Of a DNA stretch of 64,000 bases, positions 1 through 9,967 are shown piece after piece (positions within the stretch are counted from its first letter, which is position 1; each line of letters starts with the position of its first letter). The translations under genes and the position numbers were made by a program. Origin of the DNA: [Phialemoniopsis] sp. UDSM-2020 (lineage: Eukaryota > Ascomycota > Sordariomycetes > Thyridiales > Thyridiaceae); the NCBI GenBank assembly GCA_018873225.1, contig JAEILZ010000003.1, positions 3,968,001-4,032,000 on the forward strand, written 5' to 3'. The notes beneath the pieces were generated by a model. It saw only the letters and a list, made by a program, of their open reading frames with translations. It did no database searches and was not told where the DNA came from.

Positions 1-194
1 GACAGACGAGATCCGGAGAGCCGGCCGGGGTTTCTCATCAGGGAAGCGTTGCATCTGGTGACGATGATAGCGAGCACCACGGACGGGTGAGGAAGAGGGA
101 TCAGCTGCGGGAGGCAGCGATGGGAACCCTTGTGTCCGGTGTCGGCTGGCTTGTCGGTGCACAGCCTACGGATAGAGGCCAGGATCGAGAGTAA
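1..194 (+). CDS. C-terminal end of an unidentified protein (cut by window edge)
   Basis: An open frame enters from the left edge, starting at base 3, and runs 63 codons to a TAA at 192-194. The other two plus frames close much sooner. The sense codons look like coding sequence. The tail contains a Ser/Asp-rich stretch, a basic patch (RVRKRDQLRE) and a short hydrophobic Gly/Val segment (GTLVSGVGWLVG) before the charged end. I do not recognise the family, and the start and any introns lie outside the window. The hydrophobic segment could be a membrane-associated tail, but it is too short to call a transmembrane helix. Confidence 0.5.
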   Translation, partial: QTRSGEPAGVSHQGSVASGDDDSEHHGRVRKRDQLREAAMGTLVSGVGWLVGAQPTDRGQDRE

Positions 195-826
195 TGATTG
201 AGGCTCAGCAAGGGAATGGATAGGTGTTTATAGAGGGAACTCTGAGGCTAGGATGGGATGGCCTCTTGGACGGCTGTACGAATCGACGGAGAAGGGAATG
301 TAGACATGGTTCACGACTGCAATACCAATACCCAACAACTTGAAGAATGACGTCTTGTTCTCTTGTGTGATAATGCTTTGAATAAGTTGAATTGACTAAA
401 TGAAGAGGAAATCTTGGACTGGGCTTTGTGAACGCTCAGCGTAGACGTTTGGGGAATCAATCGACATCTAAAGGTATTCACTCAAAATTACAAATCAATT
501 GTATGTTAGGTACCATGTTCTTATAATTTGGTGCTACATTGGGAAAAAGAATGACGAAGTTGATCTTATCAGCGCATTGAGCCTTTTAGCGCTGCGAAGC
601 TCGCTGCAACTAAAATTCTCGGCAGGGATCCTTGCTTGCTCTCGTTCGTTTTCACTAACTAAACCTTGGCTTCCGACCAAACCTCGGGCTTAAAAGTAAG
701 ACTCGCCCTCACAGAAAGCCTGCACCGTTCCGCACCAATTCACAACCCCCCGACCATGAGGAGCTATCGCGGCACCACCTGCAGATGAGATAACTGCGTT
801 CCGCCCAGGGCGCTCAACCTTTCAAG
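195..826. other. Intergenic region, promoter of the ABC exporter
   Basis: This holds the 3' flank of the preceding gene and the 5' flank of the ABC exporter. A 64-codon ATG-less open stretch at 499-693 has no coding character. No RNA gene or repeat was seen. Confidence 0.5.
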
Positions 827-3283
827 ATGGTTTCGGGAGCGGTGCGCCAGACGCTACTGCTCCCGCAACGGAGCGCTACCACTCTGGGACTCAGCAGCTC
901 CATCCAGAGGTCCGCTCCGATCCTGCTCCGCGATGTTCTGGCGGCGCAGCCCGGTCGCAGCTCGATAGTCTCGCCATTGAAAACTTCCCTACGATCATTT
1001 TCCTCGGCTTCTACTTTGTCGTCATCGCGTCACCTCAACGTGTCGTCCCCGGCCATTCGGAGCTCCGAGCTTCGGCCCCGTCTCGGCACAAGCCACCTGT
1101 CGCGACCGCAATGGAGCTCACCCAGCGCGATTTTGCGACACTTGTCCACGAGCAATGCTTTACAACAAGAAACGAAGAGTACGTCTACAAACGAGGTCGC
1201 GGCGGCGGCGAAGGGGCTCAAGACTGTTTCCGAAAAGGACACGCAAGCTGAGGTTGCCCGCGAGGACCAGGACGATGTGGAAACCCAGGGGTTCAAAAGG
1301 AGTGCGAGGGCCGAGAAGGCGACGCACGTGAATATGAGTGCGCGGCTGTCTAAGGAAGGCAAGCACCAGGGCAAAGGTGGCGGCTGGTCCGAGATCTGGC
1401 GGTTGATCAAGATTGCGCGGCCCGAGGTCAGATGGCTCGGCATCGCCTTCTTCTTCCTGCTCATTTCGTCCAGCGTCACCATGTCGATCCCCTTCTCCGT
1501 CGGCAGGATCCTGGATCTAGCCACCAAAGGCGAGGCCGAGGAGGTGCGCATGTTTGGCCTGACGCTCACTCAGTTCTTCCTGGGCTTTGCGGGGTTTTTG
1601 ACTCTCGGCGCCATGGCCAACTTTGGCAGAATAATTCTCTTGCGCATTGTGGGCGAGCGTGTGGTCGCCAGACTGCGGTCGCAGCTCTACCGGAGGACAT
1701 ATACCCAGGATGCCGAGTTCTTTGACGCGAACAGGGTCGGTGATTTGATCTCGAGGCTCAGCTCCGATACTGTTATCGTGGGCAAGAGTATCACACAGAA
1801 CGTGTCTGACGGCATGCGATCGGTCGTTAGCGGCGCAGCGGGCTTTGTCGCCATGGCCTGGCTCAGTCCGAAGCTGACATCGATTTTATTGTTGATGTTC
1901 CCTCCTATCGCGGTTGGGGCATTCATTTATGGTCGTGTCATTAGAAATATCAGTCGCCAGATCCAGAAGAATCTGGGTACGCTGACCAAGATCGCCGAGG
2001 AGCGCCTCGGAAACGTCAAGACCAGCCAGGCGTTCGCCGGCGAAGTGCAGGAGGTTGCCAGATACAACCACCAGGTCAAGAAGATCTTTGCCCTCGGACG
2101 TAGGGAGTCGATGATCGCCGCGACCTTCTTTGGCTCGACGGGTTGGGCCGGTAACATGACTATCCTTGCGCTGCTCATAGTAGGTGGAAACCTGGTTCGT
2201 ACTGGCACTATGTCGCTTGGCGACCTGACGTCGTTCATGATGTACACCGCGTTCGCCGGGTCCAGCCTATTTGGTGTATCGGGCTTTTATTCTGAGCTGA
2301 TGAAGGGGGTCGGCGCGGCCAGTCGTCTATTCGAGCTACAGGACAGACAGGCTTCGATCCCCTCTACGGTGGGCAAGAAGGTGAAGTCGGCACAAGGTCC
2401 AATCAAGTTCTCCAACGTCACCTTTGCATACCCGACACGTCCGGCTGTGCAAATCTTCAAGGGACTCGACTTTGAGATTCCCGCTGGCAGCAATGTCTGC
2501 ATCGTCGGACCGTCAGGAGGCGGTAAATCGACTGTGGCAAGCTTGCTCCTGCGTTTCTACAACCCTGGCGAGGGTTCTATCACCATCAATGGCATCGACA
2601 TTTCGGAGATGAATGTCAAATCTCTTCGTCGGCGCATTGGTATGGTCGCTCAGGAGCCCGTGCTCTTCTCTGGCTCAATCGCCGAGAACATTGCCTACGG
2701 TCGACCCGAGGCAACTCGCGCCGAGATCATCGCGGCCGCCCGCAAGGCGAATTGCCAGTTCATTGGCGATTTCCCTGAGGGCCTAGAAACGCAAGTCGGC
2801 GCGCGTGGCGCTCAGTTGTCGGGTGGCCAGAAGCAGCGCATCGCCATTGCGCGTGCGCTGCTCAAGGACCCCGATATCCTGATTCTGGATGAGGCGACGT
2901 CGGCGCTCGACGCCGAGTCGGAGACGCTAGTCAACTCGGCGCTTGCAGCTCTGCTCAGGGGCTCCGCCACGACCATCTCGATTGCGCACCGTCTGTCGAC
3001 GATCAAGCGGTCGGACAAGATCATTGTGCTCAACAACGAGGGCCAGGTTGCCGAGATTGGCAGCTACACGGAGCTCAGTGCCAACACGGAGAGCGCGTTC
3101 AGCCGCCTGATGGAGTGGCAGATGAGCGGCGGCGAGGTGTCGTCCGACCACCGGCCGTCGGGCAGTTCGCACATCACCGAGGCGGAGGAGATCGAGGAGG
3201 ATCTCGAAGAAGACGATATGGACGATGAGGACGTCGTGGAGGAGGTGGAGGTCAAGGAGAAGAGCGAGAAGCAGCGCGAGTAG
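827..3283 (+). CDS. MDL1: Mitochondrial half-size ABC exporter, MDL1/ABCB10 type
   Basis: An intronless 818-residue half-transporter with the order membrane domain then ATPase domain. Residues 1-190 are rich in Arg, Ser and Leu with few acids early on, as expected for a mitochondrial presequence. The ABC membrane domain follows at about 196-500. The nucleotide-binding domain has Walker A GPSGGGKST near 561, the signature LSGGQKQR near 664, Walker B ILILDEATSALD near 685 and the H-loop IAHRLST. The last 50 residues are a highly acidic Glu/Asp/Val tail. Known relatives sit in the mitochondrial inner membrane and, in yeast, Mdl1 exports peptides from the matrix as a homodimer. Assignment to Mdl1 rather than Mdl2 rests on overall resemblance and would need a tree. 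The acidic tail is longer than I expect and may be lineage specific. Confidence 0.9.
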   Translation: MVSGAVRQTLLLPQRSATTLGLSSSIQRSAPILLRDVLAAQPGRSSIVSPLKTSLRSFSSASTLSSSRHLNVSSPAIRSSELRPRLGTSHLSRPQWSSPSAILRHLSTSNALQQETKSTSTNEVAAAAKGLKTVSEKDTQAEVAREDQDDVETQGFKRSARAEKATHVNMSARLSKEGKHQGKGGGWSEIWRLIKIARPEVRWLGIAFFFLLISSSVTMSIPFSVGRILDLATKGEAEEVRMFGLTLTQFFLGFAGFLTLGAMANFGRIILLRIVGERVVARLRSQLYRRTYTQDAEFFDANRVGDLISRLSSDTVIVGKSITQNVSDGMRSVVSGAAGFVAMAWLSPKLTSILLLMFPPIAVGAFIYGRVIRNISRQIQKNLGTLTKIAEERLGNVKTSQAFAGEVQEVARYNHQVKKIFALGRRESMIAATFFGSTGWAGNMTILALLIVGGNLVRTGTMSLGDLTSFMMYTAFAGSSLFGVSGFYSELMKGVGAASRLFELQDRQASIPSTVGKKVKSAQGPIKFSNVTFAYPTRPAVQIFKGLDFEIPAGSNVCIVGPSGGGKSTVASLLLRFYNPGEGSITINGIDISEMNVKSLRRRIGMVAQEPVLFSGSIAENIAYGRPEATRAEIIAAARKANCQFIGDFPEGLETQVGARGAQLSGGQKQRIAIARALLKDPDILILDEATSALDAESETLVNSALAALLRGSATTISIAHRLSTIKRSDKIIVLNNEGQVAEIGSYTELSANTESAFSRLMEWQMSGGEVSSDHRPSGSSHITEAEEIEEDLEEDDMDDEDVVEEVEVKEKSEKQRE

Positions 3284-3423
3284 CGGGTTGCGGGTTTAAA
3301 TGGTGTGAGGCATATTGAGGCCGCATCTCAACGGCGGCCCTGGGTGGAAGGGCTATGGAGTTCAGGTCATGTCGCGAAGGAATGCCTTTATGAGGCATCC
3401 GAGTGGGAGAGCGAACGCGCGAT

Positions 3424-3441
3424 ACACACACACACACACAC
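3424..3441. repeat. AC dinucleotide microsatellite
   Basis: Nine tandem AC units directly downstream of the ABC exporter. It is a likely polymorphic marker and no function is implied. Confidence 0.9.
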
Positions 3442-4299
3442 CACACATGTACAAAACCCACGGGGAGCACTCCGCTCGATTTAGAAATATTGCTTGCATC
3501 TAGGGCGTTGACTTTACACACAAACACAGGGACAGTTGTCCCCAAGAGGAGGGGAGTTTTTTGCTATAGCTTTCTAAAAAGGTGTTAGAATTGTACAATC
3601 AACTACTAATACAATTTGCAAAGACAGCATCCGATTCGAGCTTGGCTTGCATTTTCAAGCATCTCATGATCATTGTGTCTCTTGTACATATCCCCCACGA
3701 AACTTGACGTGGACCGGGTATGGGACAAGGGAAGCAATGCATGCATCCATCCGATGGTTATGAGCTTGTGGTGTGGCCTGGTGTAATGCCATTGGTGGTG
3801 GGTGCGATGTCGTCAGTGGAGCTAGGACGGTTTGGCGGTTGCTGGCCCTCGTGGCACAGTGGCCCATCCACGGCTCAGATCCCTACGGGTCCCTGCAAAC
3901 CTGGGCAGCATTTAGGCGCCCCACCCACCATCCCATCACGGCTGTGGGACAAAAAGAGAAACAGCACAAGCCAGGGACTGGACTGGACAAGGCTAAGAAA
4001 AAAAATTGTCACGGCAGGACGTGAGTCGGTGGAAATAGTGCCCCTCCACCCCCCTCCGATCTCTAGGAAGATACAGCGTGCATCGCGAACAGCGCCCGGG
4101 TCTCTCCAAACTCTGTAACTGCACAAGCGACAAAAGTGCTGCTTTCTCACGACCGGGCAGTGTTGCGACTATATTACAACCTGCCTTTTCTGGGTCCAAT
4201 TGGCTTATTTATCGCTCAATTGCCCCGGCTGCTGGGTCCCGCGCTCGTCGTCGGCCCGCGTCTTTTGGATCCGATTCCCCATTGCCAGAGCCTCGCCTG

Positions 4300-4306
4300 T
4301 GACTCA
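4300..4306 (+). promoter_or_regulatory. TGACTCA, Gcn4/CPC1-type site upstream of HOM3
   Basis: A perfect TGACTCA lies about 200 bp before the HOM3 start codon. A second TGACTC core, read on the minus strand, lies at about 4380-4386. This is the bZIP element bound by Gcn4 in yeast and CPC1 in Neurospora under amino-acid starvation. Aspartokinase is a classic general-control target, which makes function plausible. A 7-mer like this also occurs by chance several times in 64 kb. Confidence 0.55.
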
Positions 4307-4506
4307 AGCTCGACAGCACCCCGGTCGCCGGTAGCCGATATTGCCATACCTACCTTACTTTACCAGTCTCTCCCTTCTTGAGAGTCACTTCTATATTTTT
4401 ACCAGATACCCCAACAGCATCGAGGTTCGACTTTGTTCTCTTCCAATTCCAGCCCAACGAAACCCCACCGAGGCCACGATCTCGCCAAGAAAAAACCGCC
4501 GCCACC

Positions 4507-6377
4507 ATGACCAGGCCCGTACTGAGCAATAACGGGAGCGGGGGTTGGGTTGTACAAAAGTTTGGCGGTACAAGCGTGGGGAAGTTCCCAGACAAGGTTG
4601 GTGTTCTTTACCTGGTTCTGTACTGGCGAATTGCTTTGTGCTAAATCTAGCTTCTCCTCCAGATTGCAGAGGATATAATAAGGTGCGTTTGCGGCTGCAG
4701 GCAAGTAGCTCGAATGGGCGTGGTAGCTAACATTTAGTGCAGGGTATACCTCAGCGCGGGGAACAAGCTCGTCGTGGTCTGCTCGGCCAGGAGTTCTGGC
4801 AAGAAGGTCAGCGGTACTACTAGCCGGTGAGTCAGACTCGATATATCCCGTTCACCCTCATCCGGCCCCCGACTAATGCGCAAGTCCTGGGCAGGCTACT
4901 CGAAGTCTTCAAGAAACTGCGCAACATCGCAGACCTCAGCAGCGACGAGTCAGAGCCCGACGCTCAAGTGGAGGAGGCCAAGACCATCATTGAGGATGTC
5001 CGCAACGAGCACGTCTTTGCTGTCGAGTCGTTTGTCCGGGACCCTGAACTCAAAGCGACCCTTGAGAAGGAGATCAAGGACGAGTGCCAGGAGCTCATAG
5101 AGTATATCGTGGCTTCCAGGAGGTTCAACCTTGAGGCCAATGCCAGATCCAAAGACATGGTTGCAAGCTTTGGAGAGAAGCTTAGCTGCAGGTTTATGTC
5201 ATATATGCTGAAGGACCGAGTAAGGCATTCCACCCTCACCACGACTTTTGACATGAGCGACTGACGTACTTGCCACAGGGTGTCGATGCCGAATATGTCG
5301 ACCTCTCTGATATCCTCCATTATAACGGTGCCGATCGATTGGATGCCTCGTTCTATAGGGATTCGGCAGCGATGTTCCGGAAGAAGATTCTGGCTTGCGG
5401 CGACAAAGTCCCGATCGTCACTGGCTTTTTTGGCAACGTACCAGGTGGTTTGTTGGACGGTGACATTGGCCGTGGGTACACCGACCTGTGTGCGGCTCTG
5501 ATTGCGGTGGGCCTCAAGGCCCAGGAACTCCAAGTATGGAAGGAGGTTGACGGAATCTTCACGGCCGATCCCACCAAGGTTCCCACCGCGAGGCTCATCC
5601 CGTCCATCACCCCGTCAGAAGCCGCCGAGCTGACCTTCTACGGCTCCGAGGTCATCCACCACCTCACCATGGATCAGGTCATCAAGGCCGACCCGCCGAT
5701 CCCCATCCGTATCAAGAACGTCAAGAATCCCCGTGGCGATGGCACTATTGTAGTCCCAGACCCTCATCTTGCGGCGAGCCATGAGCTGCGCCGCTCACGT
5801 CCGTCCGAGATCAACCTGCGCAAGACACCCAAGCGTCCGACTGCTGTCACTATCAAAGACAAGATCTCAGTCATCAACATTCACTCAAATAAGCGCTCCA
5901 TCGCTCACGGCTTCGTAGCGCGTGTTTTCTCCATTCTCGACGAGAACCAAGTCTCAGTCGACCTTATATCCACCAGTGAGGTCCATGTTTCCATGGCCAT
6001 CCATTCGGCAAACCCCGAAGAGAACAACCTGGACAAGGCGAGAAAGCAGCTCAGCGACCTCGGCGATGTCAGTGTACTTCATGACATGGCCATTCTCAGC
6101 CTCGTCGGTGCCGACATGAAGAACATGATTGGCATCGCGGGCAAGATGTTCTCCACTCTCGGCGAGCACAGGGTCAACATCGAGATGATCTCTCAAGGTT
6201 AGTAATGCCTTCGTCTTCGCCATTCTGTCCCAGCTCACGGCTGGCCTTGATAATAGTTTTGCTGACAGATAACACACAGGTGCGAGCGAGATCAACATAT
6301 CCTGTGTTATCGACGTGCGTGATGCCACGAGGGCGATGAATATCCTACACACCAACCTCTTCACCTTCCTGGAGTAG
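4507..6377 (+). CDS. HOM3: Aspartokinase
   Basis: Aspartate kinase, the first step of the Thr/Met/Ile branch (aspartate + ATP to aspartyl-phosphate), cytosolic. Inferred exons are 4507-4596, 4663-4682, 4743-4826, 4895-5219, 5279-6197 and 6280-6377, giving 511 residues. The start follows a good context (GCCACCATG), and the kinase motif VQKFGGTSVGKF comes within 25 residues. Joining the exons gives the expected order: FPDK, IAEDIIR, VYLSAGNKLVVVCSARSSG, GTTSRLLEVF. The catalytic domain fills about residues 15-340. The C-terminal third (for example ISVINIHSNKR and the terminal VIDVRDATRAMNIL) forms the paired ACT domains through which threonine feedback-inhibits fungal enzymes. Exon 2 is only 20 nt. 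TGACTCA elements upstream suggest general amino-acid control. Length matches the family (yeast about 527). Confidence 0.95.
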
Positions 6378-6911
6378 TGGAACTCAACAATGATGTGCAG
6401 GCGACATAAAGTAGTACATAGCACGGAAAAGATTGTGCGTGCGGAAAGAAGAAGATATGAGAGTTGACAGAGAGGCACTACCTCTTAGATCGAGAGTCTC
6501 TTGCCTGGCATATTGGTTTTGCGAAGATATCCTGCATTCCGGACCGATTCAGGGCGTTGGTTTTGCATATTTGAATCAAATTATAGAGAAGTCATGTAGA
6601 TGAAGAAATCCGAAGCATTGATTCTAACAATTTCCAGACGGGATGTGAAACAATTCTGGTCGTTTGTCGTGACAAGATGGTTGGGTTGGATTCAGGAGTT
6701 GCACCTGATAAGGAGGCCCGGCAGGCTGTGTGGTTGATAAGTGCTGATAACTTGCCGCCTCAATAATTTTTATCTTATCAATCCACACCCACGCCAATCC
6801 ATGCGATCATCCATCCCCTCTTCTCAACTACACCCTACGGTCGCAAAACGAACAGACCGCGATACTCGCCCCTCCGAAACTCCTTTATAGTACCGAAGTC
6901 AATAGTTCAAA
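6378..6911. other. Intergenic region between HOM3 and KIN17
   Basis: Holds the HOM3 3' flank and KIN17 promoter. No coding stretch, RNA gene or repeat was recognised. Confidence 0.5.
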
Positions 6912-8025
6912 ATGGGGAAAGCGGAGGTCGGATCCGTGAAGCATCTGAGCAATCAGATGAAGCTGAAAGGCTTGCAGAGACTAAGATGGTATTGTCAAGT
7001 TTGCGAGGTAAGACACATCGCCCTTCCCGATGCGCGCATGATCATGAAGCTGACCATGTTCCTTTGTCCTTCAGAAACAATGTCGAGATGAGAACGGATT
7101 CAAGCAACATACCATGAGCGAGAGCCACACGCGCAACATGCTCACCGTCGGCGCCGACCCGAAGAAGGCCGTGAAGCAGTACAGCGACCAGTTCCTCAAG
7201 GACTTCCTGCGCCTGCTGCGCACCGGCCACGGCGAAAAGTCGATCCAGATGAACCGCTTCTACCAGGAGTACATCGCCGACAAGAACCACGTGCACATGA
7301 ACGCGACGCAGTGGACCTCGCTGACGGAGCTGGCCAAGTACCTGGGCCGCGAGGGCATCTGCCGCGTCGAGGAGACGGATAAAGGGCTGCACATCGCCTG
7401 GATCGACACGTCGCCCGAGGCGCTCAAGAGGCAGGAGGCCCTGCGCAAGAAGGAGATGCAGGACAAGAACGACGAGGGGTGGGAGCAGAGGATGATCAAG
7501 GAGCAGATCCGACGGGCGCAGAGGGACGCGGCGGAGCGCGGGCGGGTCGAGGACGAAGATGAGGAGGGTGAGGAGGAGGGCAAGGGGCTGCAGCGGCAGG
7601 AGGGTGAAAAGATCACGCTGTCTTTTGGCGCCAAGCCGAAGGCTGAAACTGCGAATAAGGCGCCTTCTCCCGACAAGGACACGAATTTCTCGGTTCCGGA
7701 GGCGACAGCCGAGGGTACGACTGCATCTCCTGGTACGAAATCTGGAGACGCCACCTCGGATGGCACCACGAAGGAAGACAAGGAGTCAACAGCGAAGGCG
7801 CCCGAGGCTAAGCCTGTGTCGCTCAAATTCGGAGCCAAGCCACAGACCAAGAACGTATTCGCCCAAGCCAAGAAAAACGCATTCGGTGGAGGCTCGAAGA
7901 AGACCATGGTGGAGCAACCGAAGAAGATGAGTGAAGCGGAGAGAATTATGAGGGAAGAGATGGAGAGGAAGCGGTCCAGGGGATTTGGGGGCTCTGGAGG
8001 CCCGAATAAGAAACCAAGGTACTGA
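6912..8025 (+). CDS. KIN17: KIN17-family zinc-finger DNA/RNA-binding protein
   Basis: Two exons, 6912-7007 and 7075-8025, give 348 residues starting MGKAEVGSVKHLSNQ. A C2H2 finger at about residues 28-53 (WYCQVCEKQC, then H...H in FKQHTMSESH) is split by the intron. The conserved Kin17 winged-helix domain follows (FLRLLRTGHGEKSIQMNRFYQEYI, shown here in part, to about residue 160). A charged coiled-coil stretch follows, and then a low-complexity tail with two KLSFGAKP-like repeats ('ITLSFGAKPKAE' and 'VSLKFGAKPQT'). Metazoan KIN17 works in nuclear DNA replication, repair and the spliceosome, and has C-terminal SH3-like domains that this protein lacks, as in other fungi. It is convergent with SPT4. 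Confidence 0.9.
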
Positions 8026-8370
8026 TTAGGGGACACCGTTGTGCGATAGGGGGGACCGCAGCATGAGGTTATCAAGGCGTTTTGTCAATATACCCAAGGA
8101 AGGAGTTCATTAGCATCATAGAACGGAGTCCATGTCAAATTTAGTTACTACGCTGTACGACAGCTCTTGCTCGACTTCAGGCATATTGCGCTTTGCTTGC
8201 GTGAGGTAGCTGTGGCAATATGTTGCAGACGAAATGCAGTTACCGGCTGGCCCCCTTCCTTGTGCCAGGCGGCGCCCTCTCTCAAAGATGATCCAAATCA
8301 AAACTCCCGACTCCATGCCATGACTCCCGTTGCTCTTTTTGTAACGCCAGACAGTCGCCCGTCCGCCAGT
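8026..8370. other. Convergent intergenic region KIN17/SPT4
   Basis: 3' flanks of the two convergent genes. Nothing else was recognised. Confidence 0.5.
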
Positions 8371-8810
8371 CTACTCCGCCTCGTTCGCGCTTCCGTCACG
8401 TCTTGACATGCCAAGTCAGCTTTCTCGGGTCTCCCAAGCAATAACGAAAACAAGGGGCCGGGCTCAAGAACTTACGGTATGTACCGCACGCGGTACTCCT
8501 CCTCGATGGTGGCGCGCACGTCGTCGGGCAGCTGGCCCGACACCTTGGTCGCGTAGACGCCCTTGACGTAGCCGTCGAGGCGCTGCCACTTGGCGACCCA
8601 CGACTTGGCCGGGTTGGCGAGCGAGATGAGGCCCTCGAAGACCTGCGACGTGCAGCTGTCGATCTGGTCGGCCGAGCCCGCCAAATGCAGGAACTCCTCG
8701 CAGTTGGGGCAGCCCTCGTCCCGGAAGCGCTGCGACGTCATGACGATCGAGCAGACCATGCAGGCGCGCAGGTAGCGCTGCTGCCCTGGGGCGACAAAGT
8801 TCTCCGACAT
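8371..8810 (-). CDS. SPT4: Transcription elongation factor SPT4
   Basis: Small zinc-binding partner of Spt5 (the DSIF complex), which travels with RNA polymerase II. The four-cysteine finger is visible near the N-terminus: CMVC ... CPNC. The conserved [20 protein letters not shown] block follows. The frame appears to stop after RVRYIP, but that stop lies inside a strong GTAAGT donor. Splicing 8476-8810 to 8371-8401 removes a 74-nt intron (CTGAC branch, CAAG acceptor) and gives a tail reading [13 protein letters not shown]. This matches the acidic RDGS-type tail I expect in fungal Spt4. The product is 121 residues, normal for the family. It is divergent from the Pop8-like gene with a shared 427-bp promoter. 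Confidence 0.93.
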
Positions 8811-9237
8811 GGTGTTGTTGGTGTTGCCTGTGTGTGATGTGTGGTTTGTATTGTTCTCTCTTCGTGGCCGCCGAAGGGGAAGCGGTTTGTGCGATTTCGA
8901 CAGGTCTGGTCGGGTCGGGAGAGAACTCTCTGAAAACGGGTGTTGGTTTTGGTTTGTCTTTGCTTGATGGGAGGGGGATGTCGTCGATGAGGCTGAAAGA
9001 AATCCAGTGGAGTCAAACCTTGGTTCCCAGTATGCAAGGGCAAGAATGGGGAAGGCAAAGGCGCTAAAAATCAAGGATCGCTCGCTCGCTTTGTTCGTTG
9101 TAACATTTTCTCCTGATAAGATAAGAAGAATAGCTACCTCACCAGACCTCACATGCTACTGCTCTCCCATCACAAAGAAACAGAAGTCGTTCGTACCACG
9201 CACTTTGAGCTATTCGAGAGCTACTCGCTCGCCCACG
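8811..9237. promoter_or_regulatory. Shared divergent promoter SPT4/POP8
   Basis: A 427-bp interval between two divergent start codons must hold both promoters and 5' leaders. The open frame on the minus strand continues upstream of the SPT4 ATG, but no homology supports an earlier start. Confidence 0.5.
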
Positions 9238-9702
9238 ATGCCCGCAGCTCAAGAATCAGAGGATGTCACCATGGCCGACGCTGGTCCGGCGGCCTCCAGT
9301 ACCAACAAGTCTTCTGGCTCGAAGAATCTGGAGCTTTTCACATGCACCATCAGCAAGCCTGCATTTGCCTATGCCCAGCTAGAGCTGGTGAGCAATGGAC
9401 CGGGGCCCGCAGAGGACGTGGACGCCCTCCAGTTCCGGTCGCATTGCACCTCTGCTCTAAAGCGATTTCTTGGCGCCACAGGAATAGCTATCCCGATAGA
9501 CATCCTCAAGGTGCAAGGGACCGAGTGCTGGATCCGGGTACCCCGTGAAGATCTGGGGGCTTTCGCAGCTGCTATCACCGCCTGGCCCGGCGTTAAGCAG
9601 GGTAGCGACGGGTCCTCAGCTGTTCTACGACTACGCGCCTCGGGCAACTGGCTTGGGAGTCTACTTGGCCGAACTGAACAGCACAAGCTTTGGGATTCAT
9701 GA
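9238..9702 (+). CDS. POP8: Pop8-like RNase P/MRP subunit (probable)
   Basis: A single-exon 154-residue protein. Residues 1-30 are a Ser/Ala/Asp-rich leader. The remainder has the pattern of the Pop8-like fold: an initial strand (ELFTCTISKPAFAYAQLEL), a helix with CTSALKRFLGATG, then IPIDILKVQGTECWIRVP and a final helix AFAAAITAW. Yeast Pop8 (about 133 residues) is a protein subunit of nuclear RNase P and RNase MRP, which process tRNA and rRNA precursors. The resemblance is from memory of the family pattern rather than a search, so the function is moderately supported. The start at 9238 was chosen because the longer open frame upstream overlaps the divergent promoter. Confidence 0.6.
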   Translation: MPAAQESEDVTMADAGPAASSTNKSSGSKNLELFTCTISKPAFAYAQLELVSNGPGPAEDVDALQFRSHCTSALKRFLGATGIAIPIDILKVQGTECWIRVPREDLGAFAAAITAWPGVKQGSDGSSAVLRLRASGNWLGSLLGRTEQHKLWDS

Positions 9703-9967
9703 TGAACAATCAGACTCATTGGATCCAATCATTGATTTTCATTCCAGCGATGGTCGCCGCGCTGTCTGTACAAAGACGCTAACAGGCAGAATTGCCTGAT
9801 CAACCACCGAGACGATGTTGCATGGCTTTTGGTATTTTGTTCAAGAACCTCCAAAAGAACGCCACAAAACAACCGAGACGCCCGCATATGCTGTCTGGTC
9901 TACATGCACCATCCCGACCCGATACTCCAAGCTCATTCCCGTCGTTTTGGTCTACTTTAAAGTCATA

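Larger units (their letters stand above)
3284..4506. other. Intergenic region with HOM3 promoter and leader
   Basis: The region holds the 3' flank of the ABC exporter, an AC dinucleotide repeat, and the HOM3 upstream region with two TGACTC-type elements. Overlapping open frames on both strands at 3720-4300 show no consistent codon bias and are treated as chance. Short out-of-frame ATGs lie in the presumed HOM3 leader. Confidence 0.5.

Noticed and set aside
1030..1569. 179-codon antisense ORF inside the ABC exporter
   Set aside because: It mirrors the sense gene's codon pattern and has no domain. It is a shadow frame.
7260..8075. 271-codon minus-strand ORF over KIN17
   Set aside because: Ser/Pro-rich antisense of the real gene's Lys/Glu-rich codons, with no independent support.
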